Below are positions 9,891 to 18,481 of a DNA stretch of 64,000 nucleotides, in pieces. The notes below the pieces were generated by a model. The model was not told where the DNA came from and ran no database searches. It saw nothing but the letters and a program-made list of their open reading frames with translations. This DNA is from Pseudomonas viridiflava (lineage in GTDB: Bacteria > Pseudomonadota > Gammaproteobacteria > Pseudomonadales > Pseudomonadaceae). A program made the position numbers and the translations under genes. Every line of letters starts with the position of its first letter. Positions within the stretch are counted from its first letter, which is position 1. The DNA lies in NCBI RefSeq assembly GCF_900590755.1, contig NZ_UUOC01000023.1:124001-188000 (forward strand). The letters are read 5' to 3'.

Positions 9891-11447
9891 TTACTTCTTG
9901 CGAGTCAGATACCAGCCCAGCGGTGTGCGTTTCCACAGCTCGACCAGCGGGTGGTCGGATTTCAGGAATGTTTCCAGGAAATTACCGCCGTCCTGCCTGA
10001 AGTTCTCCAACTGGTCTGATGCGTGTTTGCGTACCTGGCTTGCGACTCTGTCGAGGTTGCTTTTGCTTGCGGCCTGCGCGATTCGATGAGGATTTGCACG
10101 GGCCCATTCTTGAACGATCTGGTCGTGGGCAGGGAAGTCCATTGGATGCTGTAGATGATCTGCAGCCAGTCGCGCAAGATCGCCCACGCCGGTTATGCCC
10201 TGCCATTGGTAGAAAATGATGTGCCCAATACGAGCCACTGCATCTCGCGCCAACAGCGCCGACAGTTCATGGAGAGGATGTTCCCCATGATCCTTGGCCA
10301 GTTGAGAGTGTGACGGGTCGGTAGAACCGCTGGTGTTCGGGTCGCCGGCCAGGTAGGTCTGTGCATCGTCGATGCTGTTGCCCAGCACCGTGAGCAAGCC
10401 CTGCATGACTGTACCGAACGCGTTGTTGACCAGTTGGCCGGGCAGGCGAACATGGTGAAGCAGTGCTTCGATGTAGTCGGAGTAAGGCAACTCTGCCCAC
10501 TTGTCGCGGTTGTGCAGAAAGGACTCGTAAGCTTTCAGGTACTTTTCGTTGGGGTGTTCACTGAGAAGAATCTGCACCACCTGATCCCTTTCAGTGCGCT
10601 CGCCCGCCTGGATTGCGTTGAATGTTGTGTCCTTGATCGAGAACAGGATTTTGCCCAGCGGTGCCGCAAGGCTTGCAATGGCGTCGCTCGAACCAAACAT
10701 GCCGGTCACCAGCGGCAGCCCGTGTTTGCAATCCGCTGCCGAGGTCCAGGGCAGTACTTCTGTGTAACCCGCCTTGATCAGGCACAGCTCCACATAATTG
10801 GAGTGAGCGTAGAAGTCCTCAAGAATGTGCAGCGCCGAACCTAATGCTCGAAGGCCGTCGGTTGATTCCAGGCCTGCCTTCAATGCCTTATCCAGTTCGG
10901 CCTGCATGACGGCGTTACTACGGTGAATGTAGCGCTTCATGGACGTCTGATAGTCGACCTGGAGCAGAGGATCGTCTTTTTCAACCCAGGCTTCGAAATC
11001 AGCATCACGGGTGGCGGGGTCGAAGTTTGGCGTTTCAATGACTTTAGGGTTATCGATGTGCTCACTGGGGCGATACACCCCCAACCTTTGCGGCGTGACC
11101 CTGAACTTCTCCCGGTCGATCTTCATCAGGTCGCTGAATTCCTTGACCGCCAGTACGTCAATGATTCGGGTCAGGGCGTCGCGCGACAAAACGTCCGGGA
11201 AGTTTTTCGGCGTGTGGGCGGCGCGGACAATCTTGGGACCGAGCAGTTGGGAGAAATCCCGAAGCCAGTTGCCGAAGTAGATGGCCCGGATCTCATGCTG
11301 GCGAAAGCCTACATGCTCGAGCACGGATTCTATCGAGCCGTGCGTTGCTTCTTTTTCACTGCCTTCACCGGCCGCAAAGCGCGGTTCGATTCGCAGTCGT
11401 GGCGTTGTATCTCTTTTATCTAACGAGTCTTCGATGTGAGGATTCAT
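9891..11447 (-). CDS. HET-C family protein (heterokaryon-incompatibility HET-C homologue)
   Basis: 518 residues. ATG at 11447 is chosen because AAAGGA lies 8 bp upstream; the longer frame to 11645 runs into a palindromic repeat. Recognised from the signature IYFGNWLRDFSQLLGPKIV (about residues 70–90), shared with fungal HET-C proteins, and from GSALHILEDFYAHSNYVEL, which resembles the His/Glu/Asp/His metal-binding motif of zinc-dependent phospholipase C-like proteins. No signal peptide or clear transmembrane helix is visible. Bacterial members are of unknown role; lipid hydrolysis or membrane action is inference. It stands alone on the minus strand between the SIMPL gene and the dpp cluster, with repeats on both sides, and is absent from the otherwise similar P. 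aeruginosa order as I recall it. Confidence 0.8.
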   Translation of the reverse strand: MNPHIEDSLDKRDTTPRLRIEPRFAAGEGSEKEATHGSIESVLEHVGFRQHEIRAIYFGNWLRDFSQLLGPKIVRAAHTPKNFPDVLSRDALTRIIDVLAVKEFSDLMKIDREKFRVTPQRLGVYRPSEHIDNPKVIETPNFDPATRDADFEAWVEKDDPLLQVDYQTSMKRYIHRSNAVMQAELDKALKAGLESTDGLRALGSALHILEDFYAHSNYVELCLIKAGYTEVLPWTSAADCKHGLPLVTGMFGSSDAIASLAAPLGKILFSIKDTTFNAIQAGERTERDQVVQILLSEHPNEKYLKAYESFLHNRDKWAELPYSDYIEALLHHVRLPGQLVNNAFGTVMQGLLTVLGNSIDDAQTYLAGDPNTSGSTDPSHSQLAKDHGEHPLHELSALLARDAVARIGHIIFYQWQGITGVGDLARLAADHLQHPMDFPAHDQIVQEWARANPHRIAQAASKSNLDRVASQVRKHASDQLENFRQDGGNFLETFLKSDHPLVELWKRTPLGWYLTRKK

Positions 11448-11594
11448 CCGTGATTCCTTTTTTAAAAAAATTGTTTCGGTTAAAGCGAGGGCTAGTTTAG
11501 GGCGGCGGATTTTTTGGGGAATCAGACGAGGGAGTCGGGAGGTGTAGGACGAGGGGACGTGAGCGGGGGGAAGAAGGAGGGGATGGACGTTGTT

Positions 11595-11677
11595 CTGTAG
11601 GAGCGCACGAGCACCGCGAGGCCGCGATGGCGGTGTGTCAGTCACACCGCAGTTCGCAGCCTTCGGCAGCTCCTACA
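11595..11677. repeat. Chimeric REP-like element
   Basis: Left half starts CTGTAGGAGCGCACGAGCAC, the arm of the 'CACGAGCACCGCGAGG' class (compare 31901–31991). Right half is GCAGCCTTCGGCAGCTCCTA, the arm of the other class. The two halves pair only at their outer ends, so this looks like a recombinant between two repeat classes. Confidence 0.65.
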
Positions 11678-11689
11678 AAGGCAAGAGCA

Positions 11690-12403
11690 TCAAGGGATAG
11701 CAACTTCGATAGTGCCGTCAGCAGTGACGGTCACTTGGCTGGTCCCCGCTTCGACATCAGGTGTCGGCGCTGCATCGGAACGAGCGGCCTTCATCATCAT
11801 GACTGGTGCGCGGAAGTACGGCTGTGGATAACCCGAAGTGTTGAAGTTCAGGTTGATCAGTTTGTAACCGGTGCCGCCCAATGCATCGGTCACCAGTTGT
11901 GCGCGGGTGCGGAAAGCTGTCACGGCTTCCTTGAGCAGTTCGTCTTCGCTGGCTTTACGGGTTGGCGGGGCTATGGAGAAGTCCATACCGCCCATTTTCA
12001 TGTCGCCCAGCAGTTCGCCGGTCAACTTCGACAGGGCGGCAAAGTCGGCGCTTTCCAGACGCAACTCGGCGCGTTCACGCCAGCCGGTGATCTTCTGGCC
12101 TTTGTCGTCATAGATCGGGTAGCTGTTGCGATTGCCCTGGCGGATGTTGATGTCTTTGACCTGGCGCGCCTGGCCCAGAGCCTTGTTCAGTGTTTCAGTG
12201 ACTTCGGTCGCCAGTTTGGCCGGGTCGGTGTTCTGTGCTTCGCTGTACAACGTCACGTTCATCAGGTCGCGGGTAACTTCCTTGTTGACCTCCGCGTGCA
12301 CGGAAACCTGGTTGTAGTGAACGTCTTCGGCCATGGCCGGGGCGCTGATCATTGCAGCGGCACCCAGGGCGAGAAGGGCAGCAGTAGGACGAAGGCTAAA
12401 CAT
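11690..12403 (-). CDS. SIMPL-domain periplasmic protein (DUF541)
   Basis: 237 residues with signal peptide MFSLRPTAALLALGAAAMIS and cleavage near AMA-ED. The mature protein is one SIMPL domain: VSVHAEVNKEVTRDLMNVTL near the start, a WRERAELRLES central strand, and LFNFNT-like LINLNFNTSGYPQPYFRAP before a C-terminal SQVTVTADGTIEVAIP. Relatives (e.g. BP26, YggE) form periplasmic oligomers linked to oxidative stress defence, but no enzymatic activity is established. It is divergent from roxS with a 238-bp shared upstream region and occupies the place of PA4495 in P. aeruginosa. Confidence 0.82.
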   Translation of the reverse strand: MFSLRPTAALLALGAAAMISAPAMAEDVHYNQVSVHAEVNKEVTRDLMNVTLYSEAQNTDPAKLATEVTETLNKALGQARQVKDINIRQGNRNSYPIYDDKGQKITGWRERAELRLESADFAALSKLTGELLGDMKMGGMDFSIAPPTRKASEDELLKEAVTAFRTRAQLVTDALGGTGYKLINLNFNTSGYPQPYFRAPVMMMKAARSDAAPTPDVEAGTSQVTVTADGTIEVAIP

Positions 12404-12641
12404 AAAAACTCCTTGTTATCGAGCAGGCCCGGGACGAACGTCCAGCGAGCGCAAAGCAATCAGACTGCAAACGGTGAGGCGGGTTCCAGCCATACAGGCA
12501 CGTATGCGCTACAAAAAGTATCTGGCTCAAGAAGATTAATTCTTGATGAAACCTGTAATGCTTTGACGCACTTTTCGCAGTTTAGGCCGCCGCTTGGTTA
12601 TACTCGCTGCGATTCGCCTGGAGCACTCATCAGGAGAGCTC

Positions 12642-13901
12642 ATGCTCGCCCCCGTACAATTGCTTTCCGCTACCCGTCAGAACCTCTGGCGCCTGACCTT
12701 GATCCGCACTTTGGTGCTGGCCGCGCAAGCCGGTTCGGTGGGCATTGCGTACCTGTTTCACTTGCTGCCGCTGCCGTGGATGCAACTGGCGATCACCCTG
12801 TGTTTCTCGATGATCTGGTGCGGGGTAACGGCCGTTCGTCTGCGTACATCGCTGCCCGTGACCGAACAGGAATACTCGGTGCAGCTGGCCTTCGATCTGT
12901 TGATCCACAGTGCGCTGCTGTATTACTCCGGTGGTTCGACCAACCCGTTCGTTTCTTATTATCTGGTGCCGCTGACGATTGCTGCAGTGACCTTGCCCTG
13001 GCGCTATTCGTTAATTCTGTCGGGCATCGCGCTGGCGCTTTACAGCTGGCTGCTCGGGCACTCGTTCCCGTTGGATACCTACCCGATCTCCCGGGAAAAC
13101 ATGCAGATTTACGGCATGTGGCTGAGTTTCGCCCTGGCCGCTTCGGTCATCACTTTTTTTGCCGCGAAGATGGCCGAAGAACTGCGCCGACAGGAACAGC
13201 TGCGTTCGGAGCGCCGTGAAGAAGGCCTGCGCGATCAGCAATTACTGGCGGTGGCGACTCAGGCGGCTGGCGCGGCTCACGAATTGGGCACGCCGCTGGC
13301 CACCATGAGCGTGCTGCTCAAGGAAATGCGTCAGGACCACAAGGACCCGGCGTTGCAGGATGACCTTGAAGTGCTTCAGGAACAGGTCAAACAGTGCAAG
13401 CAGACCCTTCAGCAACTGGTACGCGCCGCCGAGGCCAACCGGCGTCTGGCGGTGGAGATGCAGACCGTCAACCATTGGCTGGCCGAGTCGCTCAACCGCT
13501 GGCACCTGATGCGCCCTGAAGCCAGCTATCGATTCCAGTTGCTGGGCAAAGATGCTGCGCCCATGCTGGCGCCGCCGCCGGATCTGACCCAGGCGCTGCT
13601 CAACCTGCTCAATAACGCCGCCGATGCCTGCCCGGAAGGCCTGGAAGTGAATCTGGACTGGGACAGCAATGAAATCTGTATCAGCATCCGCGACCACGGC
13701 CCCGGTGTGCCATTGGCAATTGCCGAACAAATCGGTAAACCTTTCTTTACTACCAAAGGCAAAGGCTTCGGCCTGGGTCTGTTCTTGAGTAAGGCCAGCG
13801 TGACCCGCGCGGGCGGCTCGGTAAAACTCTACAGTCACGAGCAAGGCGGTACGCTGACCGAGCTGCGCCTGCCACGTGACGCCCGAGGAGATGATGTATG
13901 A
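12642..13901 (+). CDS. roxS: Redox sensor histidine kinase RoxS (RegB/PrrB family)
   Basis: Membrane sensor kinase, 419 residues. ATG 12642 has AGGAGAG upstream. Six hydrophobic segments (about residues 16–180) include GGSTNPFVSYYLVP (97–110), the quinone-sensing GGxxNPF motif of RegB-type kinases. The phosphorylated histidine is H213 in AAGAAHELGTPLATM. HATPase boxes follow: LLNLLNNAADACPEG (N box), IRDHGPGVP (G1) and TTKGKGFGLGLFLS (G2). It overlaps roxR by 4 bp (ATGA). In pseudomonads RoxSR responds to respiratory inhibition, including cyanide, and controls the cyanide-insensitive oxidase. Confidence 0.9.
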   Translation: MLAPVQLLSATRQNLWRLTLIRTLVLAAQAGSVGIAYLFHLLPLPWMQLAITLCFSMIWCGVTAVRLRTSLPVTEQEYSVQLAFDLLIHSALLYYSGGSTNPFVSYYLVPLTIAAVTLPWRYSLILSGIALALYSWLLGHSFPLDTYPISRENMQIYGMWLSFALAASVITFFAAKMAEELRRQEQLRSERREEGLRDQQLLAVATQAAGAAHELGTPLATMSVLLKEMRQDHKDPALQDDLEVLQEQVKQCKQTLQQLVRAAEANRRLAVEMQTVNHWLAESLNRWHLMRPEASYRFQLLGKDAAPMLAPPPDLTQALLNLLNNAADACPEGLEVNLDWDSNEICISIRDHGPGVPLAIAEQIGKPFFTTKGKGFGLGLFLSKASVTRAGGSVKLYSHEQGGTLTELRLPRDARGDDV

Positions 13902-14458
13902 GTGACGAAATCCAGGTTGAAGGCGAAGAACTGCCGCATCTGTTGCTGGTTGACGATGACGCCACCTTTACCCGCGTGATGGCGCGAGCGATGTCGCGAC
14001 GTGGTTTCCGCGTCAGCACCGCAGGTTCCGCCGAAGAGGGCTTGATTCTGGCCCAGTCGGACATTCCGGAATTCGCCGCGCTGGACCTGAAAATGGACGG
14101 CGACTCCGGGCTGGTGCTATTGCCCAAGCTGCTGGAGCTGGACCCGGACATGCGCGTGGTAATCCTCACCGGTTATTCGAGCATTGCCACGGCGGTCGAG
14201 GCGATCAAGCGCGGCGCCTGCAACTACCTGTGCAAACCGGCCGATGCCGATGACGTGTTGGCGGCGCTACTGTCCCAGCATTCGGATCTGGACACCCTGG
14301 TGCCGGATAACCCGATGTCGGTGGACCGCTTGCAGTGGGAGCATATTCAACGTGTGCTGACCGAGCACGAAGGCAACATTTCCGCCACGGCCCGGGCGCT
14401 GGGCATGCACCGCCGTACCTTGCAACGCAAACTGCAGAAGCGCCCGGTTCGTCGCTAA
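13898..14458 (+). CDS. roxR: Response regulator RoxR (RegA/PrrA family)
   Basis: 186-residue regulator with an N-terminal receiver (LLLVDDDATFTRVMARAM; phospho-acceptor D63 in ALDLKMDG, T91 in LTGYSS and K113 in CKPAD). A Fis-type helix-turn-helix lies at the C terminus (GNISATARALGMHRRTLQRK), exactly the compact RegA/PrrA/ActR layout. It overlaps the kinase gene by 4 bp, so the two are translationally coupled. All phosphorylation residues are intact. Confidence 0.92.
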   Translation: MSDEIQVEGEELPHLLLVDDDATFTRVMARAMSRRGFRVSTAGSAEEGLILAQSDIPEFAALDLKMDGDSGLVLLPKLLELDPDMRVVILTGYSSIATAVEAIKRGACNYLCKPADADDVLAALLSQHSDLDTLVPDNPMSVDRLQWEHIQRVLTEHEGNISATARALGMHRRTLQRKLQKRPVRR

Positions 14459-14546
14459 GCGTTTTTTACAGTCATGGATGATCGCGTCGAGCGTTCGTTG
14501 CCTGCGGCACGGACGCTGAACTTCACTACGAAGTCGAGTCATCACC

Positions 14547-16283
14547 ATGAAGCGCAATGCCGAGTACAGCACCGTCAATGACAGCGTGCAGGAGAAGTTC
14601 TTTTCCCGCGTCTGGAAACTGATCACCCCTTACTGGCGCAGCGAAGAGAAAGGCCTGGCCTGGATCCTGTTGATCGCCGTGATTGTGCTTTCGCTGTTCA
14701 GCGTGGGCATTTCCGTGGTCCTCAACAGCTGGTACCGGGACTTCTACAACGCCCTGGAAAAGAAGGACCTGGCGGCGTTTACGCAGTCGATCCTGTATTT
14801 CTGCGGCATCGCCACCGTCGGTATTCTCGGCGCTGTTTACCGCCTGTACCTGACCCAGATGCTCACCATCCGCTGGCGGCGCTGGCTCACCGAGCAGCAC
14901 TTCAGCAAATGGCTCGCCCATAAAAACTACTACCAGTTGGAACAGCGCGGTTATACCGATAACCCGGACCAACGCCTGTCCGAGGACCTCAATCAGTTCA
15001 CCTCAAGCACTTTGAGTCTTGGGCTGGGCCTGATGAAAACCGTGGTCAGCCTGGTGTCGTTCTCGATCATCCTCTGGGGTGTTTCCGGCAGTATCGAGGT
15101 GTTTGGCATCACCATTCCCGGCTATATGTTCTGGGCTGCGTTCCTCTATGCGGTGGTGGGCAGCTGGCTGACCCACGTCATCGGTCGTCGTTTGATCCCC
15201 TTGAGCAACCAACAGGAACGTTACGAGGCGGATCTGCGTTTTTCGCTGGTGCGTGTCCGGGAAAACGCCGAAAGCATTGCGCTTTCCAATGGTGAACCGA
15301 ACGAGAACCAACGGCTCAGTTCGCGTTTTGGCAAAGTCTGGAGCAACTACTGGTCGATGATGGGCGTGCAGAAACGCCTGACATTCTTCACCGCCGGTTA
15401 CTCACAGATCGCGATCATCTTTGCCTTCGTGGTGGCCGCGCCGCGTTATTTTGCGGGCAAGATCGAGCTGGGCGAACTCATGCAGATCAACTCGGCGTTT
15501 GGCAGCGTGCAGGAAAACTTCAGTTGGTTCATCGATGCTTACGCCACGCTGGCGTCGTGGCGGGCGACCTGTGACCGGCTGTTGAGCTTTCGTCAGGCGA
15601 TGGATCAGAACGAGGCTCATGTGTCGGCCATTGAGATCAATCGCGCAGGCAGTTCACTGAGCATTGAAGGGCTGGGTTTGCAGTTGGGGGCCAATCGTCA
15701 GCTATTGAAGGACGCGAGCCTGAAGGTCGCCGCTGGCGAGCAGGTCATGCTTAGCGGGCGCTCCGGCAGTGGTAAAAGCACACTGCTACGGGCGTTGGGT
15801 GGTTTATGGCGCGACGGTGAAGGGCATATTCGATTGCCAGCCGAGCCCTATCTGTTTTTGCCGCAAAAGCCTTATTTGCCCATTGGCACGCTTCGCGAGG
15901 CGTTAAGTTATCCACAGGGCGCCGACGTTTATCCGGCTGAGCGCTTTGCTCAGGTGCTGGAAACCTGTCGCTTGAGTCATCTGACATCACGCCTCGATGA
16001 AAGCAATCACTGGCAGCGCATGTTGTCCCCAGGTGAGCAGCAGCGGGTGGCCTTCGCCCGGGCGCTTTTGTATCAGCCGCGATGGCTCTATATGGATGAA
16101 GCCACCTCGGCGATGGATGAGGAAGACGAAGCGGTGCTGTATCAGGCGCTGATCGATGAGTTACCGGATGTAACCCTGATCAGCATTGGTCATCGGTCCA
16201 GTCTCAAGCGTTTTCATCGACGGTTATTGCGCATTGACGGCGGACAATTGCTGGAACAGCCTCATCCGCAAGCCGTTGTGTGA
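14547..16283 (+). CDS. ABC transporter with fused permease and ATPase, SbmA/BacA–YddA type
   Basis: 578 residues in one chain. Residues 1–320 form the SbmA/BacA-like membrane domain (ABC_membrane_2): WYRDFYNALEKKDLAAF, RWRRWLTEQHFSKWLA and YTDNPDQRLSEDL are family hallmarks. The C-terminal ATPase has Walker A SGRSGSGKST, an ABC signature LSPGEQQRVAFARAL, and Walker B RWLYMDEATSAMD. Homologues (YddA, mycobacterial Rv1819c) move peptides or vitamin B12-like compounds; direction and substrate here are unknown. It starts 88 bp after roxR in the same direction and may be co-transcribed, though the gap could hold its own promoter. Confidence 0.85.
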   Translation: MKRNAEYSTVNDSVQEKFFSRVWKLITPYWRSEEKGLAWILLIAVIVLSLFSVGISVVLNSWYRDFYNALEKKDLAAFTQSILYFCGIATVGILGAVYRLYLTQMLTIRWRRWLTEQHFSKWLAHKNYYQLEQRGYTDNPDQRLSEDLNQFTSSTLSLGLGLMKTVVSLVSFSIILWGVSGSIEVFGITIPGYMFWAAFLYAVVGSWLTHVIGRRLIPLSNQQERYEADLRFSLVRVRENAESIALSNGEPNENQRLSSRFGKVWSNYWSMMGVQKRLTFFTAGYSQIAIIFAFVVAAPRYFAGKIELGELMQINSAFGSVQENFSWFIDAYATLASWRATCDRLLSFRQAMDQNEAHVSAIEINRAGSSLSIEGLGLQLGANRQLLKDASLKVAAGEQVMLSGRSGSGKSTLLRALGGLWRDGEGHIRLPAEPYLFLPQKPYLPIGTLREALSYPQGADVYPAERFAQVLETCRLSHLTSRLDESNHWQRMLSPGEQQRVAFARALLYQPRWLYMDEATSAMDEEDEAVLYQALIDELPDVTLISIGHRSSLKRFHRRLLRIDGGQLLEQPHPQAVV

Positions 16284-16315
16284 CCTGTTCGGGGGATAGG
16301 GTCGCTTTTACGAAT

Positions 16316-16328
16316 GTGATCGTATAAC
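16316..16328 (+). promoter_or_regulatory. Candidate operator of the FadR-type regulator, overlapping its own -10
   Basis: GTGATCGTATAAC. It contains a good -10 hexamer TATAAC (16323–16328), and 11 of 13 bases agree with the reverse complement of 18408–18420 at the kdgD promoter. This suggests autoregulation. Motif found by eye; binding not shown. Confidence 0.55.
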
Positions 16329-16376
16329 CCGGTGAGCTATCATGAGTTCTTTCCCCGGTTGAGATTGATGTTGGAT

Positions 16377-17126
16377 ATGGAAAATCAAAGCGCTCCTCCT
16401 CGCGCACGCCGCAAGCACCGCAGCCTTGCGCAGGAGCTGGTTACTGAACTGTCCGAGCGTATTCGCAGCGGATTGCTCAAGCGTGGAGACAAATTGCCGA
16501 CGGAATCGGCCATCATGGAAGAGCAGGGCGTCAGCCGAACGGTGGTGCGCGAAGCTATCTCCCGTTTGCAGGCCTCCGGGCTGGTTGAAACGCGGCACGG
16601 CATCGGCACCTTCGTGCTGGATACGCCGAGCCCGAGCGGCTTTCGGATCGATCCGGCGACCATCGTCACGTTGCGTGATGTATTGGCGATTCTTGAATTG
16701 AGGATCAGCCTGGAAGTCGAGTCGGCCGGGCTGGCGGCACAGCGCCGTAGTGACGAGCAATTGCTGTCGATGCGCAACGCGCTGGATGCCTTGAATGAAA
16801 GCGCCGCTCACGCTACAGATGCGGTGGCTTCGGACTTCCAGTTTCACTTGCAGATCGCGTTGTCCACGGGCAATCGCTATTTCACCGACATCATGACCCA
16901 CCTGGGTACCAGCATCATTCCCCGCACCCGATTGAATTCGGCGCGCCTGGCCCATGACGATCAGCAGCACTATATGAACCGTCTGAGCCGTGAGCACGAA
17001 GAAATCTACGACGCCATCGCCCGCCAGGACTCTGACGCCGCCCGCGCCGCCATGCGCCTGCACCTGACAAACAGCCGCGAACGCCTGCGCCATGCCCACG
17101 AAGAGGCGGAATCGCAGCGGGCTTGA
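16377..17126 (+). CDS. FadR/GntR-family transcriptional regulator of the galactarate cluster
   Basis: 249 residues from ATG 16377; ATG 16368 is equally possible and a GTG at 16332 less likely. The N-terminal winged helix (LAQELVTELSERIRSGLLKR, then LPTESAIMEEQGVSRTVVRE) is followed by an all-helical FCD ligand domain (FQFHLQIALSTGNRYF; HEEIYDAIARQDSDAARAAM with the usual metal/ligand histidines). It is oriented towards kdgD–gudP–garD, separated only by a repeat array, and shares operator-like sites with the kdgD promoter. It most likely represses sugar-diacid catabolism and is released by a pathway metabolite; the effector is unknown. Confidence 0.82.
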   Translation: MENQSAPPRARRKHRSLAQELVTELSERIRSGLLKRGDKLPTESAIMEEQGVSRTVVREAISRLQASGLVETRHGIGTFVLDTPSPSGFRIDPATIVTLRDVLAILELRISLEVESAGLAAQRRSDEQLLSMRNALDALNESAAHATDAVASDFQFHLQIALSTGNRYFTDIMTHLGTSIIPRTRLNSARLAHDDQQHYMNRLSREHEEIYDAIARQDSDAARAAMRLHLTNSRERLRHAHEEAESQRA

Positions 17127-17175
17127 GTCTGGGCTGACGCGGTTTTGAAGAGATCATCGAACCTGTGGATGGTCC

Positions 17176-17266
17176 CTGTGGGAGCGGTGCTTGCCCGCGA
17201 TAAGGTTTCGGTGATCTGTCTGTCAAACTGCGGCGTATGTATCGCGGGCAAGCACCGCTCCCACAG
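17176..17266. repeat. REP-like palindrome (GGAGCGGTGCTTGCCCGCGA type)
   Basis: Nearly perfect inverted repeat with arms CTGTGGGAGCGGTGCTTGCC… and its complement ending at 17266. It is the first element of the repeat array. Confidence 0.8.
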
Positions 17267-17284
17267 GAGTGCAGTTAGTCAGGC

Positions 17285-18275
17285 ACACCGCGTTATCGTT
17301 CTTCGCGGGCAAGCCTCGCTCCAACGGGTTCGGTGATCGTCTGTAGGAGCTGCCGAAGGCTGCGAATCGCGTTGTGTCAGGTAGGTCGCTTTCGCAGCCT
17401 TCGGCAGCTCTTACAGAAACCCACGGTCCCGTTGGAGCCGGGCTTGCCCGCGAAGCAGTCGGCGCGGTAAGTCAGGCGCACCACATCATCGTTCTTCACG
17501 GGTAACGCCCCTACGTATGAATTGCCTGTAGGAGCTGCCGAAGGCTGCGAATGGCGCAGTGTCAGGTAGGCCGCTTTCGCAGCCTTCGGCAGTTCCTACA
17601 GAAACCCACGGTCCCGTTGGAGCCGGGCTTGCCCGCGAAGCAGTCGGCGCGGTTAGTCAGGCACACCGCGTCATCGTTCTTCGCGGGCAAGCCTCGCTCC
17701 GACGGGTTCGGTGATCGTCTGTAGGAGCTGCCGAAGGCTGCGAATCGCGTTGTGTCAGGTAGGTCGCTTTCGCAGCCTTCGGCAGCTCCTACAGAAACCC
17801 ACGGTCCCGTTGGAGCCGGGCTTGCCCGCGATGGGGTTTCGGTGATCTGTCTGTAAAACCGCGTTATCGTTCTTCGCGGGCAAGCCTCGCTCCGACGGGT
17901 TCGGTGATCGTCTGTAGGAGCTGCCGAAGGCTGCGAATCGCGCAGTGTCAGGTAGGTCGCTTTCGCAGCCTTCGGCAGCTCCTACAGAAACCCACGGTCC
18001 CGTTGGAGCCGGGCTTGCCCGCGAAGCAGTTGGCGCGGTAAGTCAGGCGCACCACATCATCGTTCTTCACGGGTAACGCCCCTACGTATGAATTGCCTGT
18101 AGGAGCTGCCGAAGGCTGCGAATGGCGCAGTGTCAGGTAGGCTGCTTTCACAGCCTTCGGCAGTTCCTACAGAAACCCACGGTCCCGTTGGAGCCGGGCT
18201 TGCCCGCGATGGGGTTTCGGTGATCTGTCTGTAAAACCGCGTTATCGTTCTTCGCGGGCAAGCCTCGCTCCAACA
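17285..18275. repeat. Composite tandem repeat array: five units of 185/193 bp within a 571-bp duplication
   Basis: The arm TGTAGGAGCTGCCGAAGGCT starts at 17342, 17527, 17720, 17913 and 18098, i.e. at intervals of 185, 193, 193 and 185 bp. Each unit pairs one 'CTGCCGAAGGCTGCGA' palindrome with one 'GAGCCGGGCTTGCCCGCGA … TTCGCGGGCAAGCCTCGCTC' palindrome. A stretch containing CACGGGTAACGCCCCTACGT occurs only at about 17498 and 18069, 571 bp apart, showing that a three-unit block was duplicated. Differences between copies are single bases. Confidence 0.85.
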
Positions 18276-18285
18276 GACTCGCGCA

Positions 18286-18298
18286 GTGATCATACGAC
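18286..18298 (+). promoter_or_regulatory. Candidate operator upstream of kdgD (distal)
   Basis: GTGATCATACGAC matches the operator-like site in front of the regulator gene at 10 of 13 positions. It lies about 110 bp upstream of the proximal site. Could allow looping or cooperative binding; unproven. Confidence 0.4.
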
Positions 18299-18388
18299 CT
18301 TAGTCTAGCCACTTTCTCGCTCAGCCCCATTCCTGCGGGGCCTTGGCCCCCATCTGTCACCTGTGGTGGAAAAAGTTCAAAATCCCTG

Positions 18389-18417
18389 TTGAGTGATTTT
18401 AGTATCAGTTGTACGAT
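18389..18417 (+). promoter_or_regulatory. Candidate kdgD promoter
   Basis: TTGAGT (18389–18394), 17-bp spacer, TACGAT (18412–18417). Each hexamer matches the sigma-70 consensus at four positions. The -10 is inside the operator-like site 18408–18420. Confidence 0.45.
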
Positions 18418-18420
18418 GAC
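18408..18420 (-). promoter_or_regulatory. Candidate operator overlapping the kdgD -10
   Basis: Read on the minus strand: GTCATCGTACAAC, a 13-mer matching GTGATCGTATAAC (16316–16328) at 11 positions. Its overlap with the -10 fits repression by the adjacent FadR-type regulator. Confidence 0.55.
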
Positions 18421-18481
18421 TTACGACATCGGCACACAGCTGATGATCCATTCACTTTTTGCTGCTCAGGGTGTTCGAATA

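Larger units (their letters stand above)
17127..18481. other. 1.36-kb non-coding region made mostly of repeats
   Basis: No credible gene. From 17176 to about 18275 it is a dense array of two classes of Pseudomonas palindromes arranged in composite units (described separately). The last 200 bp hold the kdgD promoter and two operator-like sites. Confidence 0.75.

Noticed and set aside
17176..18275. CRISPR array
   Set aside because: Repeats are long palindromes in 185/193-bp composite units with repeated 'spacers', and no cas genes are present.
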